Shown here: positions 36,978-48,892 of the stretch, one piece after another
How positions within the stretch are numbered: position 1 is the first letter of the stretch
Layout of the letters: each line of letters opens with the position of its first letter
From: Drechslerella dactyloides
Taxonomy: Eukaryota; Ascomycota; Orbiliomycetes; Orbiliales; Orbiliaceae
DNA: 64,000 bases
Direction of reading: 5' to 3'
Assembly: GCA_020064725.1 (NCBI GenBank)
Contig: JAGTWJ010000002.1
Location: 3,100,001-3,164,000 of the forward strand
Position numbers and translations under genes: made by a program
The notes under the pieces: model-generated
The model's input: only the letters and a program-made list of their open reading frames with translations
Told to the model about the DNA's origin: nothing
Databases searched by the model: none

Positions 36978-38979
36978 TTACATGACGTATAGAGTGCGCG
37001 TATCTATTATATGCCAATGTTAGAAAAAAAATTTCCTTATTGAATGTGGTGGGGTTGCATCACTTACCCAGTGGATGGCTGCAGCTCAGTTGCGGCTTCT
37101 GCGCATACTTGCCCTCCAGTTCCACACGAATGCTGTTCAGGAGCTCCTGGTAACTCTGCTGTGGGTTCTTCTTCAGCGCGCTGATGAACGCATAACTCAT
37201 AGCGCCAGTCGCTTCGCCGCCCTCGAAAGTATCCGCCCTAAAAACCGAATAGCCGTTAGTTGCGACTCCTGCTATCATAGGAGGGATTTGTGTAACATAC
37301 GAAGTTTGAACATCCTTCGATCCAGACCATTGGACAACATCCGCTGGAGAAGTCTTGGTTCGCTTTGTGACAGCATTGGCTGATTGTCCGGTCGTCGCCT
37401 TCTTGAGGAATCCTCCGAGTGATGAAGCAACACCAGCCAGATCCTTCTTGCTGTAGGCTGACAAGGCACCGAGAAGTCCGCTGGCAGCTTCCTTGGCCAG
37501 ATTGGGCTCCTTGAGAACGCCTTTGGTGGAGTATAGGTATGGCAGATCCAGAGCGGAGCCGGAGTGACAAGAATCGAAAATGGCCGTCAATCTTACACCT
37601 GGTTGTAGAGGTGTGACCCTATGATCAAGACGTTAACAGGCTGGACGTCGAGCTAGAATATAAAGCTGGCATCGCATACATAATCTTATGCATCTCATCA
37701 TCAACGATCATTCCGGCGGTCCTAAAATCGACTGGATATATTGTCTCATCGTAGCCTGAGGAATGACCTTAATCAGCAGACCGTTTCCGAGTACCACAGC
37801 GTTTACGTAGAACCTCACCATCGTCTTCGTCGCCGTCTGTATCCTTCTGTTGGCCACCATGTCCTAGAAACAACGTCAGTTTCAGCCTGAGACATTCCGC
37901 CCTGCATGCATTGTCATACCGGAGTAGTGGAAAAACAGGGAGTCGTCTGGTCTCGCATCCTTAACCAACCAATACATCCCCCTTAGAATGTTCGCTTTGG
38001 TAGGCTGGCTCGCCGGATTCTGCTGGTCGTCGGTCAAGATGACCATATCCTCCATGGCATAGCCGTAGCGCTCGTGTAGGAAAGTTTTCATATTTTTGAC
38101 CTGGATCGCTTCGTATGAGCTAATGCACTATGGTAGGATGGACTAGGAGGCTTCTTACATCGTTGATGCACCCCCTAAGCTGACCGCGCTGCTGGAAATA
38201 ATTGATTCCGATCAGGAGCGCCTTTCTGCGTCCTGTGCACTTGCTCGGAACCCACTTGTAATCCAGTCCCGGCGCGAACGACTGAGCTCCGGAAGGAGGG
38301 GGAGGCGGTGCTGCGTGGTTTCCTCGGGTCCAGTCGTTGCTCTGATATGTAGGCATGTCTGGAGAGTTGATCAGCTCGGCTCAATTTCCCGTCATATCGG
38401 GCTTAATTGGCTTTCGAGGAGGTAATGGCCTTACTTGGACGCGGGCCCTCCGTATGTCCCCAGTTGTTGTTCTGGTGCTGCACATGTTGGACGTTGGGTG
38501 GTGGTGGATAGTAGCCACCACCTTGAGGGGGAAGGCCGGGTGGCGCGCCATAGTTATTGTAGCCCGGCTGTGGCGGCTAAGAAAGTGATACAGCTCACGT
38601 TAGCTATGAGATCGCGACTTCCACCTCGGCATTGGGATTTGGTACGTACGGGATAGTTATAATCCTGGCCCGGGGGTGGTCCGGATGGTGCCCCGTAGTT
38701 TCCATACTGCTGAGGCGGAGGTTGTTGATACTGCGGCGGGGGCGGGGAGCCAAATTGGTTCTGCGGGGCATAGTACTGCCCTTGGTTCGGCGGCCTAAAC
38801 AATGACGACAGCAGAAGATGTGCACATCAGCGGCTTCGGTCCGAGCATAATATACGATCTGGTCGGATTCTCCGCACTCACGCGTAGTAGCCTCCCTGCG
38901 GTGGCTGTCCTTGAGGCGGATAGTACTGCTGGCCCTGCTGCCCCTGTTGGTGCGCATGGCTGCCGGGATAGTACGACAT
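36978..38979 (-). CDS. MCA1: Type I metacaspase
   Basis: Cysteine protease of clan CD that cuts after Arg or Lys, usually calcium-activated, with roles in protein quality control and cell death in fungi. Nine exons on the minus strand: 38882-38979, 38650-38794, 38435-38576, 38159-38358, 37920-38100, 37819-37863, 37680-37755, 37068-37618, 36978-37003; 487 aa. The first 130 residues form a Gln/Pro/Tyr/Gly-rich prodomain (starts MSYYPGSHAHQQGQQ). The p20-like domain begins RRKALLIGINYFQQRGQLRGCINDV. The catalytic dyad is visible: His257 in HYSGHGGQ and Cys313 in DSCHSGSALDLPY. The p10-like part includes NGYSVFRADTFEGGEATGAMSYAF and ends QKPQLSCSHPLDTRTLYVM, the last eight residues coming from a 26-nt final exon. 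All phases agree. No disruption seen. Confidence 0.94.
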
Positions 38980-40972
38980 CGTGGGTGGTCAAGCGGCGTC
39001 TTCGTCGATAGGCCCAAGAGATTGAGATGAAGCAAGAGAAGGCGGAGAGAGGCGGAGGAAGACAGCTAGCCCCGAGATAAGATCCCTCACGGTCAGCAGG
39101 GAGGACGGGCTTGCCAAAGCGCAAGCAGTAGCAGCAGCAGCAGCAGCAGCACACTAGGCCGGATCTGACGGGATTGGTGGCTCGTGCAAACGGCGGAGTA
39201 TGAAGTATATAGGTGAGTGAGGGACAACTACGATGAATCCTGTGATGACGACGTCGTGGGCAGCTTCTCGATCGAGAATTAGCCGCAGCTGAGGCGTTGA
39301 CGGTTGCGATACCGAGAGCTGTGTGTGCTATCCCCGGGACAAACTATCGAAGCCAAGATAAAAGCCGCAGACAGACAATGCTGAGCCCAAAAGCCCGTTC
39401 GGCTGCTCCCGACGCCTCGACAACGCACGCACGCACGAACTGGCCGCGATGCAAGGACGTTTCGAACGCTCGGCAATTCCGACAGGTCTGAATTTCGTCT
39501 TCCAGGCGAGTCCGGCGGCTGAGAGAGTGATCGATCTCGAACGGGCAGTCTGAAGGAGATAGATGGAAGAGCTACGAGACAAGATACAGCTAATCTAATC
39601 TATCTGTCAGTCACCGCCGTCCGTACGCATTCACACATGCCATTATCAGACGGACCGCGAGGGGGTTCTTCCACCCAAACTAGGATTGGACGGACGACGA
39701 CGCCTTCCATTCTTTCGTACGGCCCAGAGTATCCGAAAGTGGGGTTGATGGCCACGCACTTTCTGCAGAGGAATGCAACTGGGGAGCCGAGTCTGGGCTG
39801 CTTTCGGCAGTGACATGGCCTCCACTTCTTGGCTGTTCTCGCGCCGCATCATGCCTCATCTTTTCAGCCTCGGACTGTGGGTCGATGCGGCGTTTGCTGG
39901 CAAGATCCACACAGAAGCAGATGCGAGATCTTGCTCGTGTCACCAGAGCTAAGATCATTTACAAGCGAGGTTGTAATCGGGTTTAGATGGAATTGACAGA
40001 TGTGCAGATATCTAGATATCTTGACTAATCAATCCGTCCGCAATGAAAATAGCATCTCTACTCGTGCTAAAGCTAATCTTGACGAGTAAAGTTAGCAACG
40101 TTGTGAATTTCGTAAGCCTTGACTAAACTCCTCATAGCTCCCATGATTCCTCGAAGTTTTAGATGAAGTGGAGCAGAGATAGACTTTATCTCCGCCTATA
40201 AAACCAGACACTGATTCGGACTTTAATCTTGACTAACCTACTAAATTTAATTACAGAGTTTCTGCGATTATTTTCTGGATGCATCCGTCGACGTCTAATT
40301 CAAATGCGGGCGGGCACAGCTGTGGCCCGAACGGAGGAACCTTGACCGTGCCAAAGCTTTCTCAAATAACAAGAAATTCTATTGTACGGTGGTACAGTAT
40401 ATCTGAAAAATTCGAAGAGAATTTGATATTTTAAATCGCTCATGTATAATCGCCTCCGTGTACGTCTATGGACTGCTGTTGCGCTCCGCCATGAAGTTTA
40501 TTCAAGAAAGTAATTACAAGCTAATAAACCGGTACAAAAGAAAGCAAGGATATCTATACAAAAGAAATATGTAGTTGGTAAGTGTAGAGAAGGTAGTGTG
40601 AATAGTGTAATGGATGCTGACGCGTCCCAGTTGCAAATTATACACCCCTCCGATCAGAGCTGCTCTCGCCCCCGCCCCCTCGTATATATTTCTGAGGTGT
40701 TATCCGTATTACCCTCATGTGGTAGATAAGCAAGTAAGTAAAAATATATATCCCAGAAAAACGATTCCAAACCTCGATGAGGATACCCCTGATAAACGCC
40801 GTATGTGATACTCCTGCACATCTCCAAATGCCCTATACAACGTCCAAAAAAGTCAATCCCGATGATACCAGTCTGCTCTCAGTTCGCCTGCTGAAAATTT
40901 CGATGTTCTGCCCTGGTACGTAGCCAGTTGTCAATGCCAATGCCATGCCAGTGGGTGATGGCCAACGGGGGA
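38980..40972. other. Intergenic region, metacaspase / DUF2156 gene
   Basis: 2 kb containing the metacaspase promoter and the 3' flank of the DUF2156 gene. A short GCA/CAG repeat lies near 39125-39150. No gene recognised. Confidence 0.5.
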
Positions 40973-42886
40973 TCAAGATGCTTGGTCAGTCGTTCTTGAT
41001 TCGCTCTGTGATGATGGCTCTGAGACTGTCGAATCCTTCTTTCCGAGAATGGAAGCGGACCTGGAATTCCTCCACAGCTTAATCTCGGACATGACCATTT
41101 TCCGGACGCTGACATTTGCCATGTGAGCCATAGCCAGCATGCAGATCGGACTCAGGCCTGAGGGGAATACGAGATGCAGACCAGTTCCTTTGCTATCATC
41201 AGGACGGAACTTGTCGTGGTAAGTCTTCTTGCCGGTGATTGGTAGCCGCTGCGAAGTGTGTCTGTAGACAGCTCTGACCAGCTGCTCACGCTTAGTTCCA
41301 GACACTAGCCCTAGTTCTGCCAGCGGTTCGAAGCCGAAACTGAGGTAGTCGACCGACGCTCTGTTGAGCAAAGCCATCGCAGCAAAGACAAGCAGGTCGG
41401 AGACACCACGGGGGGCGCTGGGAGTTGCGACACACGGATCTAAATGATAGCCCCCATCGCTGCTGCCTTCAACCTTGCGAAGAGCGGCGAAGCCGTTGGC
41501 AACGCCGTCCGGGCCGCGAGTGTAGATGTAGACCATGAGTTGTGGCATGATGAACGGGGAATATACGGTGATAAAGGCCTGGGCTGCCCCGGTTTGCGTC
41601 TTCGTTGTATCGCGGTCGTTGCGCCATGCGTCATAAACACCGGTGAGCTCCTGTTCTAGTGCGGCATCCCTGCCCTGTACCGATGGGATGTATACGTCAA
41701 GAGTGATTCCAAGCTTATCCGGATTTAGCAGCTGCCGGTTTTGTGCGAGGAGTCGTTTTCCAGTCCCTGCATTCTCGAGCACGATTGGGTTGGTGACGGG
41801 ATTGAGTACGCGTTCGACGCCGAATTGCATGGATGTCCAGTTTTGTGTGCATGCGTATTTCATGAATGTGTCGCTGGCACCCATGAAGGCCATTTTGCAC
41901 CGGAATTGCTTGAGATACGACCGGAATTCCTTGAGCAGCGCTGAGTATTTGTCGTGAGTTGGTTCGCAGAGGGGATCGCCACCGACAATGGCAACCCGGT
42001 TGTGTATCTTGAAATAGAGGCCGCCATCCTTAGCCCTGTTGACGAAGAAACTGTAGCTTTTGTCCAGGATTCCCATGTGGGATACCGTGCCGTATCGCTC
42101 GAATAAGCCTTCCAAGGCGGCCATGGCCTCGAAATCGTCCAGGGTGAAGATTGCGCCGATTCCCTTTCTGCGGTATTTTTGTGATATTGTAGGACCGCGG
42201 TTGGTGTCCGGTTCAAATGCCGCAGTGGATGTAACGTTCGATTGCGACTGAGTCACAGGCTTCGTCTGATTGCGTCCGTCTTCATCGTCCTTTTGCGGTC
42301 CGGCCGGCAAGTCGGGGTGTAACAGACGGTCTACCAGGTCGCTTGTTCCGTGAGCTCTCTGGCATCTTTTTAGTAGGCTCTCCACCATGCGATCGCTGAT
42401 CTGCTGTGCTAGAGTTTTCTTCTGGTTTTTGGGCTTTGTGTTTCCAGCAGGCGGGGGCGTTGACTGATTCTTCTTCTTTTTCTGCTTTTTCTCCGAATTG
42501 GAGTCTCTCTCAGAATCGAGGTCGGTTGAAACCATGGGCACCTCGTCCACCGTCAGTGTTGATGCCGTGAATGTTGATAGCGATCCATCTAGTGGGCCTT
42601 TAGTGGGTAGATGGGTGCGAGGGTCTGTCCATGTCTCGCTGAGCACTACCGGCTCATTGTCAGAGTATTTCTTGCTCTCCGTGGGGTGCAGCTCGAGATC
42701 TGTCGAAGTTTTGCTCAGACGGAACCGTATTTCGAGTGTTGAAGAATCCAGCTTCAAGGGCAACGGATCGAGGCTCTCGATCGTGTGGGTGGTTGTCGCG
42801 ATCATTGCGGAGAGGGGTATACGGAAGGAAACGAGAGGTATTAACGTATTTCTGGGTTCGAATGCACGAGGCGATGGCAATTGCAA
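40973..42886 (-). CDS. Free-standing DUF2156 aminoacyl-tRNA-dependent transferase, candidate ergosteryl-amino-acid synthase
   Basis: Single exon on the minus strand, 637 aa. About residues 225-580 form a DUF2156 (MprF/LPG-synthase C-terminal) domain, a tandem GNAT fold that moves an amino acid from charged tRNA to a membrane lipid. Visible motifs: AIVGGDPLCEPTHDKYSALLKE, then FRSYLKQFRCKMAFMGAS, GKRLLAQNRQLLNPDKLGITLDVY, and DLLVFAAMALLNRASVDYLSFGFEPLAELG. These align in order with the bacterial fold. Established work in Aspergillus shows that DUF2156 fused to aspartyl-tRNA synthetase (ErdS) makes ergosteryl-aspartate and that free-standing DUF2156 proteins (ErgS) make ergosteryl-glycine. No synthetase domain is attached here, so an ErgS-like role is the better inference. 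The N-terminal 200 residues are charged and low-complexity (SEKKQKKKKN). No transmembrane helix is obvious. An internal ATG at 42803-42805 is an alternative start. Confidence 0.85.
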   Translation of the reverse strand: MQLPSPRAFEPRNTLIPLVSFRIPLSAMIATTTHTIESLDPLPLKLDSSTLEIRFRLSKTSTDLELHPTESKKYSDNEPVVLSETWTDPRTHLPTKGPLDGSLSTFTASTLTVDEVPMVSTDLDSERDSNSEKKQKKKKNQSTPPPAGNTKPKNQKKTLAQQISDRMVESLLKRCQRAHGTSDLVDRLLHPDLPAGPQKDDEDGRNQTKPVTQSQSNVTSTAAFEPDTNRGPTISQKYRRKGIGAIFTLDDFEAMAALEGLFERYGTVSHMGILDKSYSFFVNRAKDGGLYFKIHNRVAIVGGDPLCEPTHDKYSALLKEFRSYLKQFRCKMAFMGASDTFMKYACTQNWTSMQFGVERVLNPVTNPIVLENAGTGKRLLAQNRQLLNPDKLGITLDVYIPSVQGRDAALEQELTGVYDAWRNDRDTTKTQTGAAQAFITVYSPFIMPQLMVYIYTRGPDGVANGFAALRKVEGSSDGGYHLDPCVATPSAPRGVSDLLVFAAMALLNRASVDYLSFGFEPLAELGLVSGTKREQLVRAVYRHTSQRLPITGKKTYHDKFRPDDSKGTGLHLVFPSGLSPICMLAMAHMANVSVRKMVMSEIKLWRNSRSASILGKKDSTVSEPSSQSESRTTDQAS

Positions 42887-45445
42887 ATCGATTGGAGAAC
42901 TGCAGCAGGATCCGAGCTGGACGGGGGATCCGATGCGATATAAGTAAGATAAATTATCTGTCGAGGCGGACGACGTCCTGGCAGCTGTGGCGATGCGCGC
43001 CGAGATCCCCTCCGCAAAAAATAAACTCTGAGTGTCGCGGCCAAGCCAATGTTATACGTAAGACATTGATAATGCGTCCGGTAGCCAGCCTTGCGGGCTG
43101 GCTGGCAAACAGACGGCGTCTAACGTTACGAGACCAATCTACCGTATCATCAGATGCCCTGTCTGGAGTTTTCCTGTCCCTCCATCCTGCAAATCCACTA
43201 TCAGTTATAAGGAATTTGTCAAAATCCGCACTAGCCGCAACACCAAGAGCTGGGCGGCCTTACATATTTAACACACACTTGGCGTTACTTCAAGCTGCAC
43301 TGAAGCCATGCGCATGCACCAACGTGCAACAGGGGATAAATGATCAGGCCGGTAGGAAGCCCGAAGGTCGGCTGGCCGCAAGGGGTTTTCGGTTGGAGAA
43401 CCTTCCTGATGGGTGCGATAGGCCACGGAAACCCAATAACACAACCTCAGCTGGAATCGATCGAGGCCGCGAAAGCTGAAATGCATTTTTGCATCATTCG
43501 ATTCTCCCATCCTATCAGCAATCCGAGTCTAATATTAGCGCCTCCAGGAGGAATACTGCCGATTGGGACAGTGACACGTAACTCTTTTGTGACACCTCCA
43601 TTCTGCGTCCGTGAGACACGACCGGACTGCTGCTTCTGGACGTAGTCGATGCCTCCCTCGCGCCTCGCATGCAAGCCGGAGGCTGTGCCAAGCCATAAAA
43701 CCTGCCAAGCCTGCGCCCCCTTGCAGGGCCTTAAATCCCACCACGGCGGCGCACCTCGAAACAGTCCTGATGTATTCCGACCTTCGATCGCGTAAAATGA
43801 CAGCGAACATGGGCGCCCCGAATCGACGAGAGGGGGATGTCTCGAGTAGAGCAGCCGAACCAACAAGGAATGTGTTGTTCGCTGCTTACGTAGCTCCCTG
43901 TCGGGCGAACGTCGCAAAGAACATGCAAGTGCACCCGCAGATTGCGGATTCAAGCATCAATTGTTTCCTGCTCGCCGCTTGGCTGTCGCACCTGCAGCTC
44001 GCGCAGCCGGATATCTCATGCATTCGTGCGACGGCTCCCACCCCACCTGATCTAATCCTGATGGATTGCGTTCGCACAGGGCGGCGCATCTCGTACTCGC
44101 AAAACATCGTCGAGGGCGACCAGACTGCGAAGCCGGGCCCCGGCTCGTCAAGATTGGCATGGCGTGCGAACCGCGAAGGTAGGTCCCGCCACGACCGTAC
44201 GTAAGCCAATTACTGATATCGATCATGCTGCCACTGAATCTCCCGCGCATGAAGATCCCTTCGCTGGTTGCGAAAACGGTCGTAAGAGCGATCTGGGAAA
44301 CTCGCCCGTATGGCTGCAACCATGCCACGCCTCCCGACAGATCATAGCGTAAGGGATTATTCATATGTGTTACGCTTGCCCTTCAATTGTAATGACATGC
44401 ATCGCGCCCTAATTTACGATTAGTAACCGCGAACGGGAAAGCTAGCCGTCATTAATTACCGTGCTATCTTTGCGAACCCTTGAGCTCCCCATGTCTCTAT
44501 CGAGGTTATCACATTTGCTTTCCGTTCACCCACCCAAACTGAGTACGGGGACCCCGGGACCATTTGCCATGCGTGCAGGCGAAACGACAAGAAACTTTGA
44601 CGATAAGTCATATCTATTTTTATTGAGTATGTGGCCTGATAGCAAGACGATCCATGGTAGCCTGAAATTCCAACTGACTTGAGCTTGACACTGCAACCAA
44701 GTTGCAACTACTTAACTTGTAAGTGACTTTAATTGCAGGTGGGATAGCTCTCAATCGATGCAATCATGGAATTGGCCAACCTTGCATGTGCACAGGAAGA
44801 TTGGATCGAGCTAGGGCGCATAACCTATGTAAGACTTTTCAAAATGCCATTTTGCAATTTTGATGTGTCCGTATCTGCACTCCATTGAATGTTCACATTG
44901 TCTCTGGCAGCAGGAAGTAGAAGCACGCCAGAGATCAAATCAAGCAAGCCAAGGGAATCCGTGTGTAACAATTCCCGCTATAAAAATACAACACACAACA
45001 CCCTTGGCGGGGATCTCGTTGAGCTGTACAGGACCCCCATGTCGCGGGAAATTTTGAAAGGGGTAGTTTAATCTACAAGGCAGGTCACATCAATAAGCGA
45101 TAGGATGATGTATTGAGAGGGAGAATCTTGTTTTTCGAGATCAAATCTCGCGGTTCATGCCATCGTATTCTTTTCTAGCCTCTATGGAATTCTATATCTA
45201 TCAAAAAACAAAAAGTATTCTAAATGAGTGGCTGTTCATGCATGGCATACGTAGGCCATGTTGTAACGTCGTAACATCGTGGCCTGGTACTCTCTACCAA
45301 TGCCGCCAGCTAATGAGTGTCGTGCGCGAAATCGATCCGCAGGTATCTTCTATGTAGTTCACCGGGTACAATGATGCAAAGCGAAGAATATATTCCCTCA
45401 TCGGGATATTAACTACCGTTTGAGCTGCTCTCTCGAGGCGCTCGT
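42887..45445. other. Intergenic region without recognisable gene
   Basis: 2.6 kb. Several open frames of 100-200 codons overlap on both strands between 43447 and 44364, but none shows family motifs or supporting splice sites. The DUF2156 promoter should lie at the left end. Confidence 0.45.
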
Positions 45446-45840
45446 TTAGTAGCTGTTTTCTCGCCTTGTGACCGTCGTCGTGCAAGTCTTCGTTCTAGTC
45501 ACGGTGCGATCGCCGTCGCCACCGCCGACCTCGACCGTCCTCGTTACATAGACGGTTCTAGGTGGACGCGGGTTCGCATTGCCAACAGTGATGGTGAAGT
45601 ATTGGGTTCCCCCTACAAGAGGGTCAGCAAATCTAGATGATATTTGCCTCTACAGCTGGGTATTCCGCTTGGCTGGGTTTACTTACAGTAGTTCTTCTCT
45701 TTACACCATGCTGCCAGACAAGGCATATTTTTGCAGGCGGCGTTGCATGGAATGGGAGCGGGGGGCTTGACCGGGGGGCTGGTAGCGAAAGCGGTGTTGG
45801 CAAGAGCGACAGCGGCGATCAAGATAGCGGAGAACTTCAT
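45446..45840 (-). CDS. Small secreted cysteine-containing protein
   Basis: Two short exons on the minus strand (45687-45840, 45446-45612) join across a 74-nt intron with a GTAAGT donor, a GCTGACC branch site and a TTGTAG acceptor, giving 106 aa. Residues 1-19 (MKFSAILIAAVALANTAFA) are a textbook signal peptide with an AFA cleavage site. The mature part starts with a Pro-rich stretch, then a four-cysteine cluster at residues 32, 36, 41 and 46 (C-x3-C-x4-C-x4-C). The C-terminal half is Thr/Arg/Val-rich (TVYVTRTVEV, TVTRTKTCTTTV) with one more Cys, and ends in a dibasic site followed by ENSY. No family recognised. Such proteins are often effectors, wall proteins or antimicrobials, which is only inference here. 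There is no GPI-type tail. Confidence 0.82.
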
Positions 45841-48800
45841 TTTGAAAAAGATTGCGTTTATAGGTATATATTCCGATTGAATCTAAAAGAGGGTGCCTGT
45901 TGGGTTGAAGAGAGTGTGGCGCAAAGTTGCTGAACGAGTGTTTTGGAAATAGTGGAAGGATTGTCTTTTGATAGAGATTGACAAGGCAGAAATGAATGAG
46001 GCGAAGGCTGATGATGAAAGAAAGAACCTTACCGATGAGGTGGCAACGTAGGCGTATTTATGCTCCAGGAGATGCCCTTCCAAGTCATGGCTGTCTGCTG
46101 TGTCGATACGACACAGACGTAGACGTTATGTTCAGCCCCAACTTTGCTCAGCTACTCGAGAGCAAGCGACATTGCATTCAACCACCTGCTAGTACTCAAA
46201 TTTAGGCCAGGGATGAATTCTCCGCTGATTAGCTCGTCTCGTGCCACCAGTAGCCCCAGAATCGGAAGCACGGGTGGGGCGGCGGCCCAGCGAGTTCTCT
46301 GTGAGCTTGGCGTTCGGAGTATACTACCCGCATGTCAGATACAAAGGGTCTGGATGAGAAAACATACACTGCGACCTAGGCGAATATGCATCGCATTCTC
46401 GGACTCGAATTGTGTAGTAAACGCCCAGGCGCATCTAGATACTACTGAGAGAGAGCTCCAGGGCCTTGGCAGTAGACGTCTCGATTCTAGTCAAGCGATA
46501 GACCGGCCTCGGAGAAAGGTTCGCCTCAGTCTGGTGCCTTGGGGTATCTCAGTGAACACGACCCTGTGATCTGGAATGTTTCCAAGACAGCTATATTTGG
46601 AGATATTATTCCAATGCTGCTGCACCGTGTAAAGAAATAAGCTTTACTGGCTATTCTTATGACTTGGTCACAGCTGTGGTGTGCATATCTGGTATATCGT
46701 TCCCCGATGGTCGCTCTGTCATTCAAACTATAGGTCAAAATTGACATCTCTCGGTACTCGGCTCATGCTCATATGCGTGTGCATCGACGTTGCACCAAGC
46801 GATCGTCTCTTGGTCTGGGCGGTTGCTATTACGAGACAACAATGCACACATACATAATTCCATCCGCTTCGAATCGGATCTCAATTTGAAAAAATGTCAG
46901 GTGTAGTGCACTGAATCGCGCGTCTGATATCCAGTCTGGATCAGATTGCCGCCGGGAACCTAGCCTGTCCAAAATTGGATTGTGTTGTTGACCGAAGGAT
47001 TCAATGCCTGAACCTCATGACGGGCTCTGATCACCTTAGCTGCGCGGTTACAAATGATATACTTATTCTTATCGGCGTCATTTTTGCTCAGGGTCTGGGT
47101 CACGCGGGGGAACCTGACCTCTGTTACATAAATTTGTTGCCTTTATATCAATCTTTTTCGCATGCAGGGTGTGTTTAAGAGCTCCGATTGCTCTAACATT
47201 AGATCAAAGCTACTAACATGGCTATTCTGAACTCTCAGGCTGAAGCCAGTAAGTTATGAGGTAGGACAATAGACGTAAATTATACTCCAAGGTTCATTCT
47301 TGGATGGATGACTAGCCAAAAAATCCCATTATATAAAATTGTTCATATTACTCGGTTCTGGACATATCATCGTTCAACATCGCAACGAAATACAGCAACA
47401 GTTCAAGCATCAGTGCACGCAACGCGTCAACGCCAAGCAGTGCAATATGCAATGGCTGTATTTCCAGGTTCGTGAGTACTCGAGCGCGGACGTTTCCATC
47501 TAGTAAGTGCTCATGAATCGCGCTCTCTCTCTATGCTCCGGCATTCTACGTCGACTATGCTCGTTCATCAGATGCGCTTAATCTGTCCTGTTTCAGCTTT
47601 TCGGATGCGAGATCCCCCTCGTATGATGCTAGCGTTATAGGCGATCAACGCATAGCTCTCGCCTTGAATTTTCGGCGAGGCTAATGCATGTGCTTGTGTG
47701 CAACTACTAGGTTCAGCTGCCCTGACAAATGGCCGCTGAATTTTAGGTTCATTTCACCTTGCAGGGTGCAATCTACAAGCTATTCACGGATTGCCTCTAC
47801 TCGGGTGACCCAACTACCTGAGGGCTCGAGTCAGTCATCTTGTAGACTATTGGCGAGCCAAGCTTTCGGGGTAGTGCCTCCAGCGTTCGATTTGACTACT
47901 AGCAAAATTTTACATTTTAGGTTTCATTCTAAAGTTGGAATATTCTCCTCCATAGCCTTCCATGCAAGTCGAAGGATTAACAGCCACCGGCTATAACATT
48001 CCAAACGCATTTGTATATTATCTTTTGCTGCCCTCAATTAACGAACGGTATCTTTGCTGATTAATTTAAGTCTATACTGGTTGCCAAGAGGCCCCGGGCC
48101 CCGTGACGTATATATAGGCGGCCTAGTCCAAACGCGCGAAGTACATAGACACCTTAGAGTCGACTGGAGAGATAAAACGCCCAGTTGATTGGATGATTAT
48201 ATCGAAGTATCGTAGAATACACAATGGACATCGATTGTGGGCCGGAACCTCGAGTGATGTATGTTGATTCGTGTGCAGGCCTTCTTGAACAAGACTAGCT
48301 GTCTGGTTCACCAGGCGAAATCTACTCAATACGTAACGTGCTTTCCAGCAGACTTGGTATTGGCAGCGTCGTCATATGGAGCGACGTAATCACGATCTCT
48401 AATTGTTCATTACAACCTTGGGACAGCATGTCGGGTCCGGCCACAGCGCATGAACAAAATCCAACGCGTATAATGTGTTGCAGGGGACGCGTCGAGGCAG
48501 ACTTGGCAGTCAGGGTCAATCGAATATAGCTAATGCAATTGCATGCAATGCATAGGGACTTATCAGACCACATACATCTTCTAGCTTCTCCACATCGCCA
48601 GCTGGCCCTAAACCGCCTCATCGCATTACGACAGAGCTGACGACTCGATACGTACATCGTCGCTCCTCGGTTGTTCCCGCTCCCGAAAACCCGTCCGCGG
48701 TCCTGCGACAACGTCTCTGGGGTCCGAATTTTCCTGGTGCGCGCGATGTGCATGGCGCAAGCTTAAATACACAACACCCGACCCTGGTAGCTCTCCTCAC

Positions 48801-48892
48801 TCTCCGGACTACCTCGCAACTTAGGCTACGCGAAAACGAGTTCCTGGTTCGATCTTCCGATTCCTCCGCCCAATTGGATACAGGTCGCAAAG
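45841..48892. other. Intergenic region without recognisable gene
   Basis: 3 kb of mixed composition between the divergent secreted-protein and desaturase genes. Open frames are short and show no motifs. The last 300 bases probably hold the desaturase promoter. Confidence 0.45.

Noticed and set aside
40973..42886. AspRS-DUF2156 fusion (ErdS)
   Set aside because: No aminoacyl-tRNA synthetase motifs occur in this protein or in the flanking 2 kb on either side, so it is a free-standing DUF2156.
43611..44204. 197-codon frame on the plus strand and its minus-strand neighbours
   Set aside because: No family motif, frames of equal length on both strands, no supporting introns.
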